Below, in pieces: positions 7,886-19,403 of a stretch of 64,000 nucleotides of DNA. The stretch comes from Winogradskyella aurantia. Its GTDB lineage: Bacteria; Bacteroidota; Bacteroidia; Flavobacteriales; Flavobacteriaceae. Below the pieces are notes generated by a model. It saw nothing but the letters and a program-made list of their open reading frames with translations, was not told where the DNA came from and did not search any database. The position numbers and the translations under genes are program-made. The stretch covers positions 248,001-312,000 of the forward strand of contig NZ_NGJN01000005.1 in the NCBI RefSeq assembly GCF_002266855.1, in the 5' to 3' direction. Every line of letters begins with the position of its first letter. Position 1 is the stretch's first letter.

Positions 7886-9225
7886 ATTCCTGTGTAGTTA
7901 CTCGGTTTGATTGCTTTTAATTCTACCTTGATTTCCTCCGTTATATCTAGGTGGTCAATAAACTCGGCGATAGACTTTTGGGTGATGGCTTCGTTGGTTC
8001 TGGTAAGGCCCTTTAGAGCTTCATAGGGGTTAGGATAATTTTCGCGCCTTAAAATAGTTTGTATGGCCTCGGCCACAACAGCCCAATTCATTTCCAAATC
8101 GGCTTCAAACTTCGGTTTGTTTAATAATAATTTTCCAAGACCCTTCAAGGTAGATTTAAACGCTATTATGGTATGTGCAAATGGTACGCCGACATTTCTT
8201 AAAACCGTACTATCTGTAAGGTCTCGCTGTAATCTTGAGACAGGAAGTTTTGCAGATAAATGTTCAAATATGGCATTGGCAATCCCTAGATTACCCTCAC
8301 TATTTTCAAAATCAATGGGATTAACTTTATGTGGCATTGCAGAACTACCGACTTCGCCTTTCTTTATTTTTTGTTTAAAGTAGTCCATAGATACATAGGT
8401 CCATATATCACGATCTAAATCTATGAGAATGGTATTGATGCGTTTTAAAGCATCAAAAAGTGCTGCCATATGGTCGTAATGCTCAATTTGTGTGGTTGGG
8501 AAAGAGTGCTGTAACCCCAATCGTTCTTGAACGAATTGTGTTCCAAAGGCTTTCCAATCAATGTTAGGATAGGCGACCTTATGGGCATTAAAATTTCCTG
8601 TGGCACCACCAAATTTTGCTGCACTGGGGACATCGTTCAGCAAATTGAATTGTTCCTTTAAGCGAACAGCAAAAACTTTCAGTTCCTTCCCTAACCGTGT
8701 TGGCGAAGCTGGTTGTCCGTGGGTTCTTGCCAGCATTGGCACGTCAGCCCATTCCTTGGCCAAACTTTCAATTTTGTCTAGTAAGGTTAAATATTCAGGA
8801 ACGTATACATCGTTCATGGCTTCCTTAATGCTTAGTGGAATTGCGGTATTGTTGATATCTTGTGAGGTTAGCCCAAAATGGATAAATTCCTTGTATGTCG
8901 TAAGTCCTAAGGCATCAAATTTCTCCTTTATGAAATACTCAACAGCCTTTACATCGTGATTGGTGACTTTTTCTATTTCTTTAATGGCAGAGGCATCAAG
9001 AGCCGTAAAGTTTTTATATAAAGCTCTTAGGTCTTTATAGACACTTGTAGAAACACCCTTTAATTGAGGTAATGGTAGTTCGCATAAAGCGATGAAATAT
9101 TCTATTTCAACAAGTACCCTGTATTTAATTAGCGCTTCTTCTGAAAAATAGTTGGCCAAGTCTTCAACCTTGGACCTATATCTACCGTCTATTGGGGAAA
9201 TGGCATTCAGTGCGGATACTATCAT
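7882..9225 (-). CDS. purB: Adenylosuccinate lyase
   Basis: The 447-residue protein fits PurB of the fumarase/aspartase superfamily. It splits SAICAR to AICAR and adenylosuccinate to AMP, each releasing fumarate. It begins with the typical LNAISPIDGRYRSK, has FIHFGLTSQDINNTA near residue 120, the basic-residue region LARTHGQPASPTRLGKE near 170 and the superfamily signature GSSAMPHKVNPIDFEN near 300, whose first serine is the catalytic one. The length is as expected. It leads a two- or three-gene minus-strand unit with the small membrane protein downstream. Confidence 0.97.
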   Translation of the reverse strand: MIVSALNAISPIDGRYRSKVEDLANYFSEEALIKYRVLVEIEYFIALCELPLPQLKGVSTSVYKDLRALYKNFTALDASAIKEIEKVTNHDVKAVEYFIKEKFDALGLTTYKEFIHFGLTSQDINNTAIPLSIKEAMNDVYVPEYLTLLDKIESLAKEWADVPMLARTHGQPASPTRLGKELKVFAVRLKEQFNLLNDVPSAAKFGGATGNFNAHKVAYPNIDWKAFGTQFVQERLGLQHSFPTTQIEHYDHMAALFDALKRINTILIDLDRDIWTYVSMDYFKQKIKKGEVGSSAMPHKVNPIDFENSEGNLGIANAIFEHLSAKLPVSRLQRDLTDSTVLRNVGVPFAHTIIAFKSTLKGLGKLLLNKPKFEADLEMNWAVVAEAIQTILRRENYPNPYEALKGLTRTNEAITQKSIAEFIDHLDITEEIKVELKAIKPSNYTGI

Positions 9226-9248
9226 TGGAATAGAAAATTTTTAAGCCC

Positions 9249-9256
9249 CAAAGATA
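9249..9256 (-). promoter_or_regulatory. Possible -7 element of the purB promoter
   Basis: Reading leftwards, TATCTTTG is an exact TAnnTTTG match 24 bases upstream of the purB start. A -33 TTTG at the right distance is not evident. Confidence 0.4.
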
Positions 9257-9322
9257 GGGAAGTAAGTGCTAAGATGGAAGTTTGCATCTCGAAGATTAGA
9301 CGAAAATGTAGTACAAAAACGA

Positions 9323-9883
9323 CTAGGTTAGTTTTTGCATAATATGTCTAGCTTTAGCTTTAAACCCGGCACTTTGGCTACTAAAATCTTTTTCTAATAT
9401 CGAAACTAGTTCCGAATGCACCCATTGGAGCTCTTTCCCTAAAAGAAATAAAGATGTCATGGCATAAACTTTCGGAGCTACTTTTTGATCACTTATCATC
9501 CAATTGAAACAGGCCTCTATAATCTGTGCCTTGTGCGAACTTGTAAGATTGCTTTTTATACTGTTTTCTGTCTTAGAAAAGTAAGCCTCAACAATGAATA
9601 GACAAACCTTTGACACAGGCCTAACGGCAGAATCTAAATGCACCTTGGTTATGTTTTCGCTGAAGTAATTTAATTGCGGTATGATAAGGGCTAACTGTTC
9701 AGCGCATACAAATTCAAATACCCATGCCGCTTTGCAAGATGTTTTATCATTTACCATAAATAATATCTCCATAAGAGGTCGAAAGAGATCTGGCTCATTT
9801 AGAACAAGGGTAGCGTATTGATGCCTGCATGCCCTGGTGGCATTTACCTCATTTAATTTCCTGTAAAGTTGGTCTTTTGTCAA
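9323..9883 (-). CDS. HEAT-like alpha-helical protein, unknown function
   Basis: The 186-residue protein has no signal peptide and appears wholly helical, with repeated hydrophobic/charged helices (PLMEILFMVNDKTSCKAAWVFEFVC, HLDSAVRPVSKVCLFIVEAYF, VYAMTSLFLLGKELQWV shown in part) resembling a small armadillo/HEAT-type fold. It lies 97 bases upstream of purB on the same strand. Homologues in this position are sometimes labelled adenylosuccinate lyase, but no catalytic motif of that enzyme is present, so I do not use the name. Probably cytoplasmic; a scaffold or binding role is only a guess. Confidence 0.65.
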   Translation of the reverse strand: MTKDQLYRKLNEVNATRACRHQYATLVLNEPDLFRPLMEILFMVNDKTSCKAAWVFEFVCAEQLALIIPQLNYFSENITKVHLDSAVRPVSKVCLFIVEAYFSKTENSIKSNLTSSHKAQIIEACFNWMISDQKVAPKVYAMTSLFLLGKELQWVHSELVSILEKDFSSQSAGFKAKARHIMQKLT

Positions 9884-9925
9884 AAGGTTTATTATTTTTA
9901 ACCCTTCTAAATTAGTTAAATTCCG

Positions 9926-10405
9926 ATGATAAAAAAACTCTTGAAAAACCTTGTGTTGGCTATACTTATTGTGCTTGTATTAGCACAATTCTTTGGGCCC
10001 GAAAAGAACGATGGTGATATATCTAGTGTAGATGCGTTTTTAGCGGACACCAATCCACCAGAGGATGTAAAGGCAATTTTGAAAAGCAGCTGTTTCGACT
10101 GTCATAGTGACCATTCCCGTTATCCTTGGTACAACACTATTACACCGGTCAACTACTGGTTGAATGACCATATAGTTGAAGGGAAGGAGCATTTTAATGC
10201 GTCCCAATGGGAAGCTTATTCAGATAAAAAGAAAGACCACAAACTCGAGGAGCTGGCAGAAGAAGTGGAAGAAAAAGAAATGCCATTGCCAAGTTATACA
10301 TGGACGCATAGAGAGGCTGACCTTTCTCAAGAGCAGATTGATGCTATCGTTTCATGGGTGAATATGGCCCGCATTAAATATGCATTTCTAAAGGAGGCTG
10401 AGTAG
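9926..10405 (+). CDS. Haem-binding domain-containing membrane-anchored protein
   Basis: The 159-residue protein starts with one membrane helix (NLVLAILIVLVLAQFF) and then shows a cytochrome-c-like haem site, SSCFDCHSDHSRYPWYN (CxxCH at about residues 55-59). This is followed by NYWLNDHIVEGKEHFNASQW and the distal segment KEMPLPSYTWTHREADLS, where a methionine may be the second haem ligand. This matches the Haem_bd family common in Bacteroidota. It is likely anchored in the inner membrane with the haem in the periplasm. The partner reductase or oxidase is not next to it. Confidence 0.85.
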   Translation: MIKKLLKNLVLAILIVLVLAQFFGPEKNDGDISSVDAFLADTNPPEDVKAILKSSCFDCHSDHSRYPWYNTITPVNYWLNDHIVEGKEHFNASQWEAYSDKKKDHKLEELAEEVEEKEMPLPSYTWTHREADLSQEQIDAIVSWVNMARIKYAFLKEAE

Positions 10406-10497
10406 GGCAAATGCATTAAACCAACGAATTTAAGTTTCTAAATAACATATTAGATTTAGACCATTGAATTTCGGGATTTGGCAATTATAATTTTTTG

Positions 10498-11727
10498 ATG
10501 AAGAAAAAATTATTGATTATTGGTTTTGTCTGGCCAGAACCAAAGAGTTCTGCAGCAGGAAGCCGGATGCTTCAACTTATAGATCTGTTCCAAGCACAAC
10601 ACTACGATATTACATTTGCCTCTGCCGCTAATAGTTCGGACAGAAGTTTTGATTTGTCCGGGCTTGGAATAAAAGTAAAGACGATTGAGCTTAATCATTC
10701 TTCCTTTGATGCGTTTATTAAAGACTTAAATCCAGAGTTGGTACTCTTTGATCGTTTTATGACGGTTGAACAATATGGCTGGCGGGTTGCTAAAAATTGT
10801 CCTGATGCCCTAAGGATTTTAGATATGGAAGACTTTCACGGTTTGCGAAAAGCTAGAGAGTTGGCCATGAAGGAAAATAGGGCTGTTGAGATTTCGTATT
10901 TACAGAACCCAATAAGTAAACGCGAAATAGCAAGTATGTACTGTTGTGATTTGAATCTCGTTATCTCAGAGTCTGAGATGGAAATCTTAACTCATGATTT
11001 TGGTTTTCCTAAAGAGCAACTGTATTATTTGCCCTTTTTAATAGATTTAACCCATAAATCGAAAATCGAAGAAAATACCTTTGAGTCGCGAGAGAACTTT
11101 ATATCTATTGGCAATTTCTTACACGCACCTAACTATGATGCCGCACTGTATTTAAAATCAGAAATCTGGCCAAAAATCAGAAAGAAAATGCCAAACGCTG
11201 AGCTACATGTCTATGGCGCCTATAGCTCTCAAAAAATATTAGACCTAAATGATTATAACCAAGGCTTTGTCATCAAAGGCTTTACAAACGATGTTAACCG
11301 CACCATGAGTGGGTATCGAGTTTGCCTAGCGCCTTTGCGTTTTGGAGCAGGTTTAAAGGGCAAACTTATTGATGCTATGGTTAATGGTACACCTTGTATT
11401 ATGTCTAGTATAGCAGAAGAAGGTATGTTTGGTGAATTTGAGCCAAATGGTTTTGTTGAGGATGATTCAGACATATTCGCAGAGAAAGCGGTTCAACTGT
11501 ATAAAACAGAAGAATTGTGGAAGCAAAAGCAAGAATTTGGAACAAAAATTCTTAAACAACGTTTCGATAAATCTCAATTCACGGTCCCTTTTTCAGAGGT
11601 CATCGCACACGTTAAGCAACATCTGAAAACTTATCGTCAACATAATTTTATTGGTCAGATATTACAGCTGCAAGGGTTTCAGGGCACTAAGTACTTAAGT
11701 AAATGGATTGAACTTAAAAACTCCTAA
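10498..11727 (+). CDS. Glycosyltransferase, GT-B fold (GT4-like)
   Basis: I use the ATG at 10498. The 409-residue protein opens with a nucleotide-sugar-transferase-like N-domain (IIGFVWPEPKSSAAGSRMLQLIDLF). It has a C-domain with FISIGNFLHAPNYDAA, AELHVYGAYSS and the donor-binding stretch VCLAPLRFGAGLKGKLIDAMVNGTPCI, a typical GT4 E-x7-E-region equivalent in which the second acidic residue is altered. It should transfer a sugar from a nucleotide donor to a glycan or lipid, in the cytosol. It stands alone, so the acceptor is unknown. Confidence 0.82.
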   Translation: MKKKLLIIGFVWPEPKSSAAGSRMLQLIDLFQAQHYDITFASAANSSDRSFDLSGLGIKVKTIELNHSSFDAFIKDLNPELVLFDRFMTVEQYGWRVAKNCPDALRILDMEDFHGLRKARELAMKENRAVEISYLQNPISKREIASMYCCDLNLVISESEMEILTHDFGFPKEQLYYLPFLIDLTHKSKIEENTFESRENFISIGNFLHAPNYDAALYLKSEIWPKIRKKMPNAELHVYGAYSSQKILDLNDYNQGFVIKGFTNDVNRTMSGYRVCLAPLRFGAGLKGKLIDAMVNGTPCIMSSIAEEGMFGEFEPNGFVEDDSDIFAEKAVQLYKTEELWKQKQEFGTKILKQRFDKSQFTVPFSEVIAHVKQHLKTYRQHNFIGQILQLQGFQGTKYLSKWIELKNS

Positions 11728-11748
11728 AGTAGATTTTAGTGTCTGCTA

Positions 11749-11780
11749 TTTGGCAGTGTCATTAATGTAAAGTATATTTG
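11749..11780 (+). promoter_or_regulatory. Bacteroidota-type promoter for the membrane protein/Xre operon
   Basis: TTTG at 11749-11752 and TATATTTG at 11773-11780 are separated by 20 bases, an exact fit to TTTG-N(19-21)-TAnnTTTG. Transcription would begin about 40 bases before the ATG at 11829. Confidence 0.65.
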
Positions 11781-11828
11781 TCATAATGTAAAATAAATAA
11801 GACTAAAAAGAAAGTAAACTTGTCAATT

Positions 11829-12278
11829 ATGAATACTGAAAAACGAATAGACTGTGAGCGTAAAGGCCTTTTAAAAATTTCTAACTTTAGACTGCCGCAT
11901 CATTTTATGACTGTTGGCTTGGCCATAGCCTTGTTATCTGTGCTTATGATGTTTATAAGGGCATTTGTCTTGGACGGCGAATTAGAATGGTTAAAACTTT
12001 TATTACAAAAGACTTTACTAGTAGGCATGCTCATCATGTCCTTGTCTAAAGATAAAATAGAAGATGAAATGACTATGGGCTTGAGATCCCAGTCTTACGC
12101 TATAGCTTTTATTGTAGGTGTAATCTATAGCTTGGTGATGCCTTATGTAGAGTATGGTGTTTCTAATGTTGTGCACTCTGGAGGTGAAGTTTATAAGGAT
12201 TTGGGTGATTTTCAAGTCCTCTTGTTTATGCTCATGATTCAGCTCATGTTTTATCACACCTTAAAGCGCTATAGGTAA
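11829..12278 (+). CDS. Four-helix membrane protein paired with an Xre regulator
   Basis: The ATG at 11829 is taken; an upstream TTG is less likely. The 149-residue protein has about four membrane helices (HFMTVGLAIALLSVLMMF, LLLQKTLLVGMLIMSL, SYAIAFIVGVIYSLVM, VLLFMLMIQLMFYHTL). Its stop and the next start share one base (TAATG), so it is coupled to a small helix-turn-helix regulator. Membrane protein/HTH pairs of this type are widespread; the membrane partner may sense something and act on the regulator, but no signal is known. Confidence 0.7.
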   Translation: MNTEKRIDCERKGLLKISNFRLPHHFMTVGLAIALLSVLMMFIRAFVLDGELEWLKLLLQKTLLVGMLIMSLSKDKIEDEMTMGLRSQSYAIAFIVGVIYSLVMPYVEYGVSNVVHSGGEVYKDLGDFQVLLFMLMIQLMFYHTLKRYR

Positions 12279-12481
12279 TGGAGAATACAATTAAAGTAGA
12301 ACGTGCCATTTTAAACTTAACTCAAGATGATTTGGCAAAGAAAATAGGTGTGTCACGCCAAACAATAAATTCCATAGAGGCTAATCGCTATGTGCCTTCT
12401 ACAGTTTTAGCTTTAAAGCTTTCAAATGTTTTCGATAAACCGGTCAATGAGTTTTTTACTCTCAGCGAGGATGATTACTAG
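12278..12481 (+). CDS. Small Xre/Cro-type helix-turn-helix regulator
   Basis: This 67-residue protein is a single HTH_3 domain. Helices 2-3 read LTQDDLAKKIGVSRQTINSIE, trimmed here to the core AKKIGVSRQTINSIE (residues about 19-33), followed by the family's usual YVPSTVLALKLSNVFDKPVNEFF. It should bind DNA as a dimer. Its start codon overlaps the stop of the membrane protein gene, and it probably controls its own operon through the promoter at 11749-11780. Confidence 0.88.
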   Translation: MENTIKVERAILNLTQDDLAKKIGVSRQTINSIEANRYVPSTVLALKLSNVFDKPVNEFFTLSEDDY

Positions 12482-12489
12482 TGTTCATT

Positions 12490-13161
12490 CTAAAGTTTTG
12501 CCATAAAATCCTTAATGCCTTCGGTTGCCGTTTTGGCAATAACCGTTAGGTGGGTATTGGAGGATAGTGCTGGCCTTGGGTCAATATAGAATTTAGGAAT
12601 GGTTTCAGGCACATAATGCATTAAACTAGCGGCGGGATAGACTTGCATACTTGTTCCAATAATTACTAAAACATCTGCAGTATTACAGATTTCAACGGCT
12701 TGTTCTATCATGGGTACATCCTCTCCAAACCAAACAATATGGGGACGCAACTGATATCCTTGTGCACAAGTGTCACCAAGGACTAAGTCTTCCGTCCATG
12801 TTTTAAGGTCCGTTGGGTTACCCGTACTGCGCACTTTGTTCAGTTCGCCATGCAAATGAATAACTGAAGTACTGCCGGCGCGTTCGTGCAAGTCATCCAC
12901 ATTTTGGGTTATAATGGTCACCTTATGTTCTTGTTCTAGTTTGGCTAAGGCTATGTGGGCAGCATTGGGCTGAACCTCTTTAAGTTGGCGTCGTCTTTGG
13001 TTGTAAAAATCTAATACCAGCTCTGGATTCGCCCTAAAACCTTCCGGAGAAGCAACCTGCATAACATCATGGCCTTCCCAAAGTCCATCGTGGTCCCTGA
13101 AGGTTTTAACACCACTTTCAGCACTCATTCCTGCACCTGTAAGTACAACGATATGTTTCAT
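12490..13161 (-). CDS. Sir2-family NAD-dependent protein deacylase (zinc-less, SIRT5-like)
   Basis: The 223-residue protein has the sirtuin NAD site GAGMSAESGVKTFRD (residues about 8-22), the TQNVDDLHERAG motif with the catalytic histidine in LHGEL, and GTSMQVYPAA near 172. A YxxR pair (FYNQRR, near residue 55) matches the acyl-pocket residues of class III sirtuins such as SIRT5 and CobB that remove succinyl or malonyl groups. The four zinc cysteines expected after the catalytic histidine are not there: the first CxxC is replaced (KVRSTGNP) and only one cysteine (GDTCAQG) remains. It is convergent with the Xre gene and divergent from trmH. Confidence 0.88.
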   Translation of the reverse strand: MKHIVVLTGAGMSAESGVKTFRDHDGLWEGHDVMQVASPEGFRANPELVLDFYNQRRRQLKEVQPNAAHIALAKLEQEHKVTIITQNVDDLHERAGSTSVIHLHGELNKVRSTGNPTDLKTWTEDLVLGDTCAQGYQLRPHIVWFGEDVPMIEQAVEICNTADVLVIIGTSMQVYPAASLMHYVPETIPKFYIDPRPALSSNTHLTVIAKTATEGIKDFMAKL

Positions 13162-13285
13162 ACAATAAAAGTACTAAAAGTGATTTCAAGTAGCAATAGT
13201 ACCTTTAGGTCTTTTATAGCTTCGGTCTGATGGTGCATTTGATTTACCTAATGATAATTGTGTATATATTTTATATTTTTGACCT

Positions 13286-13942
13286 ATGCAGGATCTAAAA
13301 CTCCTTCAGTATTTGGAAGGTTACCTCACAGAAAATCGACGACAGCGATTTCAATCCGTTTTGTCTCAGCGCACGAAGCATTTTACAGTGGCGATTGAGG
13401 ATGTGTATCAATTGCACAATACCAGTGCCGTTATCCGCTCGTGTGATGTATTTGGGGTACAGGAAGTTAATATTATTGAAGAGGTCAACAGCAAACGTAT
13501 TGACCGAGAAATTGCCATGGGCGCACAAAAATGGGTAGATTTAAAACGCTATAACACGGTTAGGGACTGTCTTAAAAACTTAAAACAAGAAGGCTATCAG
13601 ATTGTTGCCACGTCACCTCATGCCGAAGGGTGTAATTTAGGAGCTTTTGATATTTCAAAAAAATCGTGTTTTTTCTTTGGTCGCGAAACTGAAGGGCTCT
13701 CCCAGCAGGTCATGGATAACGCGGATTGTTTCTTAAATATACCTATGGTAGGTTTTACGGAAAGTCTCAATATTTCTGTTTCTGCTGCTATAATTCTTCA
13801 ACATGTGACCTCCCAATTACGCCAATCTGATTTAAATTGGCATTTGAGCGAAGCAGAATTGATTGAAAAGCGTTTCGATTGGGTAAGGAAAACTATCAAG
13901 GACTATGAGGCCATTGTAGAGCGCTATTTAGCAGACACTTAA
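13286..13942 (+). CDS. trmH: SpoU/TrmH-family tRNA 2'-O-methyltransferase
   Basis: The 218-residue SPOUT methyltransferase has its three hallmark motifs: NTSAVIRSCDVFGVQEV (motif 1, asparagine and arginine), FFFGRETEGLS (motif 2) and LNIPMVGFTESLNISVSAAI (motif 3, with the knot-forming SLNISVSAA). The C-terminal helix WVRKTIKDYEAIVERYL resembles the tail of TrmH, which methylates the ribose of G18 in tRNA. The exact target is inferred from similarity of layout. It is divergent from the Sir2 gene and likely has its own promoter in the 124-base gap. Confidence 0.88.
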   Translation: MQDLKLLQYLEGYLTENRRQRFQSVLSQRTKHFTVAIEDVYQLHNTSAVIRSCDVFGVQEVNIIEEVNSKRIDREIAMGAQKWVDLKRYNTVRDCLKNLKQEGYQIVATSPHAEGCNLGAFDISKKSCFFFGRETEGLSQQVMDNADCFLNIPMVGFTESLNISVSAAIILQHVTSQLRQSDLNWHLSEAELIEKRFDWVRKTIKDYEAIVERYLADT

Positions 13943-14017
13943 ATTTTTAAATTACATACTACATTATGGGGACCTTATAAGGTAGTATTTTGTGCAGTGC
14001 TTTAAGGCACAACTCGG

Positions 14018-14821
14018 TTATCTAGTTTTTTTTTTACGGTCTTTATTACGGCTAATCACTTTGTACTCTTCATAACATTGACTAATTGCGTCTAATATTT
14101 GAAGGTCATTAGCGGTATTGATAAAATCCCTGGAGTAGTTGCATTGATTTACAATTTCATCTAAATCGAACTTGTTGACCTGTAACAATACCATTAGCAT
14201 TTCGCGGTCGTAGCGTTTGGACAGCTGATTTCGAATCTCGTCGTCTTCTTTCATTTTTCGCAGCTTACGCATTTCCTGTGGTTTTTTACCAAACATATTG
14301 TATAGAAAATCCGCTGGATTGAAAATTGCCCCGAGAACTTTGGTTGCTATGTTTGGTCTTCTGGCTTCATAGCCCTGACCTGGTAAACCTGAAATACGGT
14401 AGCGCTCATTGGACTGAATAGGGACCTGTGCCATATCCACTTCTAGATAACCTGTAAGTTCCAGTTGTTTAACCGTAACCTCTTCTAGGGCTAGTGCTAA
14501 TTCGGTCATTTCAATTTTGGTGTTACCAAACTTTATCCAGTCATTTGTGACACGAACCTTAATAGATTTATACCCTAAATAGGAGAGGTGCAGAGTGTCA
14601 TTGGCATTAGCCTTAATCTCAAACTCACCCTCATCGTTGGTGGATGTACCAATAACTTGATTAATATTTACAATATTAACTTCACTCAAAGGGCCATTGG
14701 TTGTGGTACTGATAATGGTACCTCTGACCCGAGTTGGTTCCTTTTGTCCATCATTTTCCTGGCTATAGCTATAAACTGTAGTTAAGCAAAGTAGGAAAAG
14801 CAGTAAATATCGCATGCACAC
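14018..14821 (-). CDS. Exported carboxypeptidase-regulatory-like (CarboxypepD_reg) domain protein
   Basis: The signal is MRYLLLFLLCLTTVYSYSQE (two codons in from the first ATG). Residues about 30-115 form a CarboxypepD_reg-like beta-sandwich: RVRGTIISTTTNGPLSEVNI, GTSTNDEGEFEIKAN, DTLHLSYLGYKSIKV. This domain is usual at the start of TonB-dependent receptors, but here it is followed by about 150 residues without any barrel, ending in the basic tail RNKDRKKKTR. It is probably a periplasmic or outer-membrane-associated protein of unknown role. It sits alone, downstream of the DEAD-box helicase gene. Confidence 0.75.
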   Translation of the reverse strand: MCMRYLLLFLLCLTTVYSYSQENDGQKEPTRVRGTIISTTTNGPLSEVNIVNINQVIGTSTNDEGEFEIKANANDTLHLSYLGYKSIKVRVTNDWIKFGNTKIEMTELALALEEVTVKQLELTGYLEVDMAQVPIQSNERYRISGLPGQGYEARRPNIATKVLGAIFNPADFLYNMFGKKPQEMRKLRKMKEDDEIRNQLSKRYDREMLMVLLQVNKFDLDEIVNQCNYSRDFINTANDLQILDAISQCYEEYKVISRNKDRKKKTR

Positions 14822-14937
14822 TAATTACGTGTTAAAGGTAATAAACTTACTGTATTTAAAGGAATATCTAAAACAGATTTGACTTAATATTAACATCGCA
14901 AAGTACCCTGAATTGAATAATTAGAGCGTTCCAAACC

Positions 14938-16686
14938 CTAGCGTCGTCTCGAGCGTCTAGGACGCTCTGAACCGGCATTGGAACGTTTACGTCTATCCCC
15001 TCGAGGTTGCTCTGGTTTGCGTCGGCGACTATCACCTTGTCTTCTGTCGTTCTTTTTGAAGTTATCACGTCTTCCTGAACGACTCTTACCTTTATTTTCG
15101 GTGATTTCAACATTGACAAAACGACCTTCGTGTTTAAAGTCCGTAAAGAAAGACAGCACTTTGTCTTCTATGGACTTATCCGTATTGAAAAATGAAAAAC
15201 TATCCTTTACGTCCACTTTAAAGACGTCATCCTTACCAAGATCTAACATGTCTTTCAGAAAATCTTTAAGCGACATCCAGTCAAAACCGTCTTTACGGCC
15301 TACATTGATGAAAAAGCGCGTTTCGTCTGAGCTAATTTTGCTACTCCTGTCACTGCCAGAATCAGACACGGCTAAATCCTTGGCCTTTTTGTAATAATCA
15401 TAAAATCGTGTAAATTCTACGGAAAAGAATTTTTTTATCAACTCGTCTTTGTCGTTATCTTCAAATAAGGCATTAATTTGATCCAAGAAGGGATCGATTT
15501 CGTGGTTGATTTTCGTATTGTGTATTTTATTGGCCAAACTCATCAATTGCACCTCGCAGATTTTCATACCTGAGGGTATCTCTTTCTTTTCGAATTCTTT
15601 TTTGATGATGCGCTCTATACTTTTTATTTTTCGCACTTCACTTTTTGCCACGATAACCATAGAGACCCCAGTTTTTCCTGCACGTCCCGTACGTCCTGAA
15701 CGGTGGGTATAGGTCTCAATTTCATCTGGTAGTTGATAGTTTATAACATGGGTAATATCATCCACATCAATACCTCGCGCAGCAACATCGGTTGCTACTA
15801 ACATCTGAATCTGTTTGTTTCTAAAGGACTTCATCACCAAATCACGCTGATTCTGGCTAAGGTCGCCATGCAGGGCACCCGCGCTATAGCCATCTTCTAT
15901 CAATTTTTCTGCTACTTTTTGCGTATCGCGTTTGGTTCTACAGAATATTACGGAGAAAATATCAGGATTAGCATCGGCTAATCGTTTTAAGGCTAAGTAG
16001 CGATCGCGTCCATTGACCATATAATATTCATGGGAGACTTGGCTCGTACTTTCATTTTTATTACCCACTGTAATTTCAACGGGGTTATGCATAAAATCCT
16101 TGGCAATCTTAGCAACTTCTTTTGGCATCGTCGCCGAAAATAACCATGTGCTTTTATCCTTTGGGGTATGAGATAAAATATCGGTTATATCTTCATAGAA
16201 ACCCATATTAAGCATTTCATCTGCTTCGTCTAAGACGCTGAAGGTAATTTTTGAAATATCAACCAAGTTCCGACTTATCATATCTTTCATCCGTCCCGGA
16301 GTCGCCACTATGATTTGTGCACCCTTTTTGATTTGTTTGGCTTGATCAGTAATGCTCGCTCCACCATATATCGCTACTACATTAAGACCTTTACAGTATT
16401 TACCGTAGAGCTTCATCTCATTGGTAATCTGCAGGCAGAGCTCACGTGTAGGGGAGAGGATTAAACCTTGCGTGGTTCTACTATCGATAATTATTTGTTG
16501 TAGCATAGGAAAACCAAAGGCAGCAGTTTTTCCTGTACCTGTTTGCGCCAACGCCACGAGGTCGCGGTCTTCTTCTAATAAAACTGGAATGGCTTTTTGC
16601 TGTACCTCGCTAGGTTCTGTAAATCCTAAATCTGAAATGGCTTGTAGCAGGTCTTCGTTAAGACCTAAATCTTTAAATGTACTCAT
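14938..16686 (-). CDS. DEAD-box RNA helicase with DbpA-like RNA-binding domain
   Basis: The 582-residue protein contains all helicase motifs: Q motif (FTEPSEVQQKAIPVLL), I (AQTGTGKTAAF), Ia (PTRELC), II (VLDEADEML), III (SATM), V (ATDVAARGID) and VI (HRSGRTGRAG). After a linker there is a DbpA/CsdA-type RNA-binding domain (about residues 455-535, FFINVGRKDGFDWMSLKDFL) and an arginine-rich, disordered tail ending RRSRRR. Such helicases act in ribosome assembly and cold adaptation. The gene is monocistronic and carries a -7-like element about 130 bases upstream. Confidence 0.93.
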   Translation of the reverse strand: MSTFKDLGLNEDLLQAISDLGFTEPSEVQQKAIPVLLEEDRDLVALAQTGTGKTAAFGFPMLQQIIIDSRTTQGLILSPTRELCLQITNEMKLYGKYCKGLNVVAIYGGASITDQAKQIKKGAQIIVATPGRMKDMISRNLVDISKITFSVLDEADEMLNMGFYEDITDILSHTPKDKSTWLFSATMPKEVAKIAKDFMHNPVEITVGNKNESTSQVSHEYYMVNGRDRYLALKRLADANPDIFSVIFCRTKRDTQKVAEKLIEDGYSAGALHGDLSQNQRDLVMKSFRNKQIQMLVATDVAARGIDVDDITHVINYQLPDEIETYTHRSGRTGRAGKTGVSMVIVAKSEVRKIKSIERIIKKEFEKKEIPSGMKICEVQLMSLANKIHNTKINHEIDPFLDQINALFEDNDKDELIKKFFSVEFTRFYDYYKKAKDLAVSDSGSDRSSKISSDETRFFINVGRKDGFDWMSLKDFLKDMLDLGKDDVFKVDVKDSFSFFNTDKSIEDKVLSFFTDFKHEGRFVNVEITENKGKSRSGRRDNFKKNDRRQGDSRRRKPEQPRGDRRKRSNAGSERPRRSRRR

Positions 16687-19313
<2,627 letters not shown>

Positions 19314-19371
19314 GCTTTTGGTTTAATAATATGTATAACGGTCGTATATAAACAAAAATTCTTTTTTCAAT

Positions 19372-19403
19372 ACTAAAACCAGTCTAACTAGACTGGTTTT
19401 AGT
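19372..19403 (+). terminator. Hairpin terminator downstream of katG
   Basis: A perfect 13-bp inverted repeat, ACTAAAACCAGTC (19372-19384) and GACTGGTTTTAGT (19391-19403), with a 6-base loop, starting 58 bases after the katG stop. The T-rich arm fits an intrinsic terminator. Confidence 0.7.

Noticed and set aside
14868..15119. Frame overlapping the 3' end of the helicase gene
   Set aside because: It is in another frame of the arginine-rich helicase tail, with no start context or family features.
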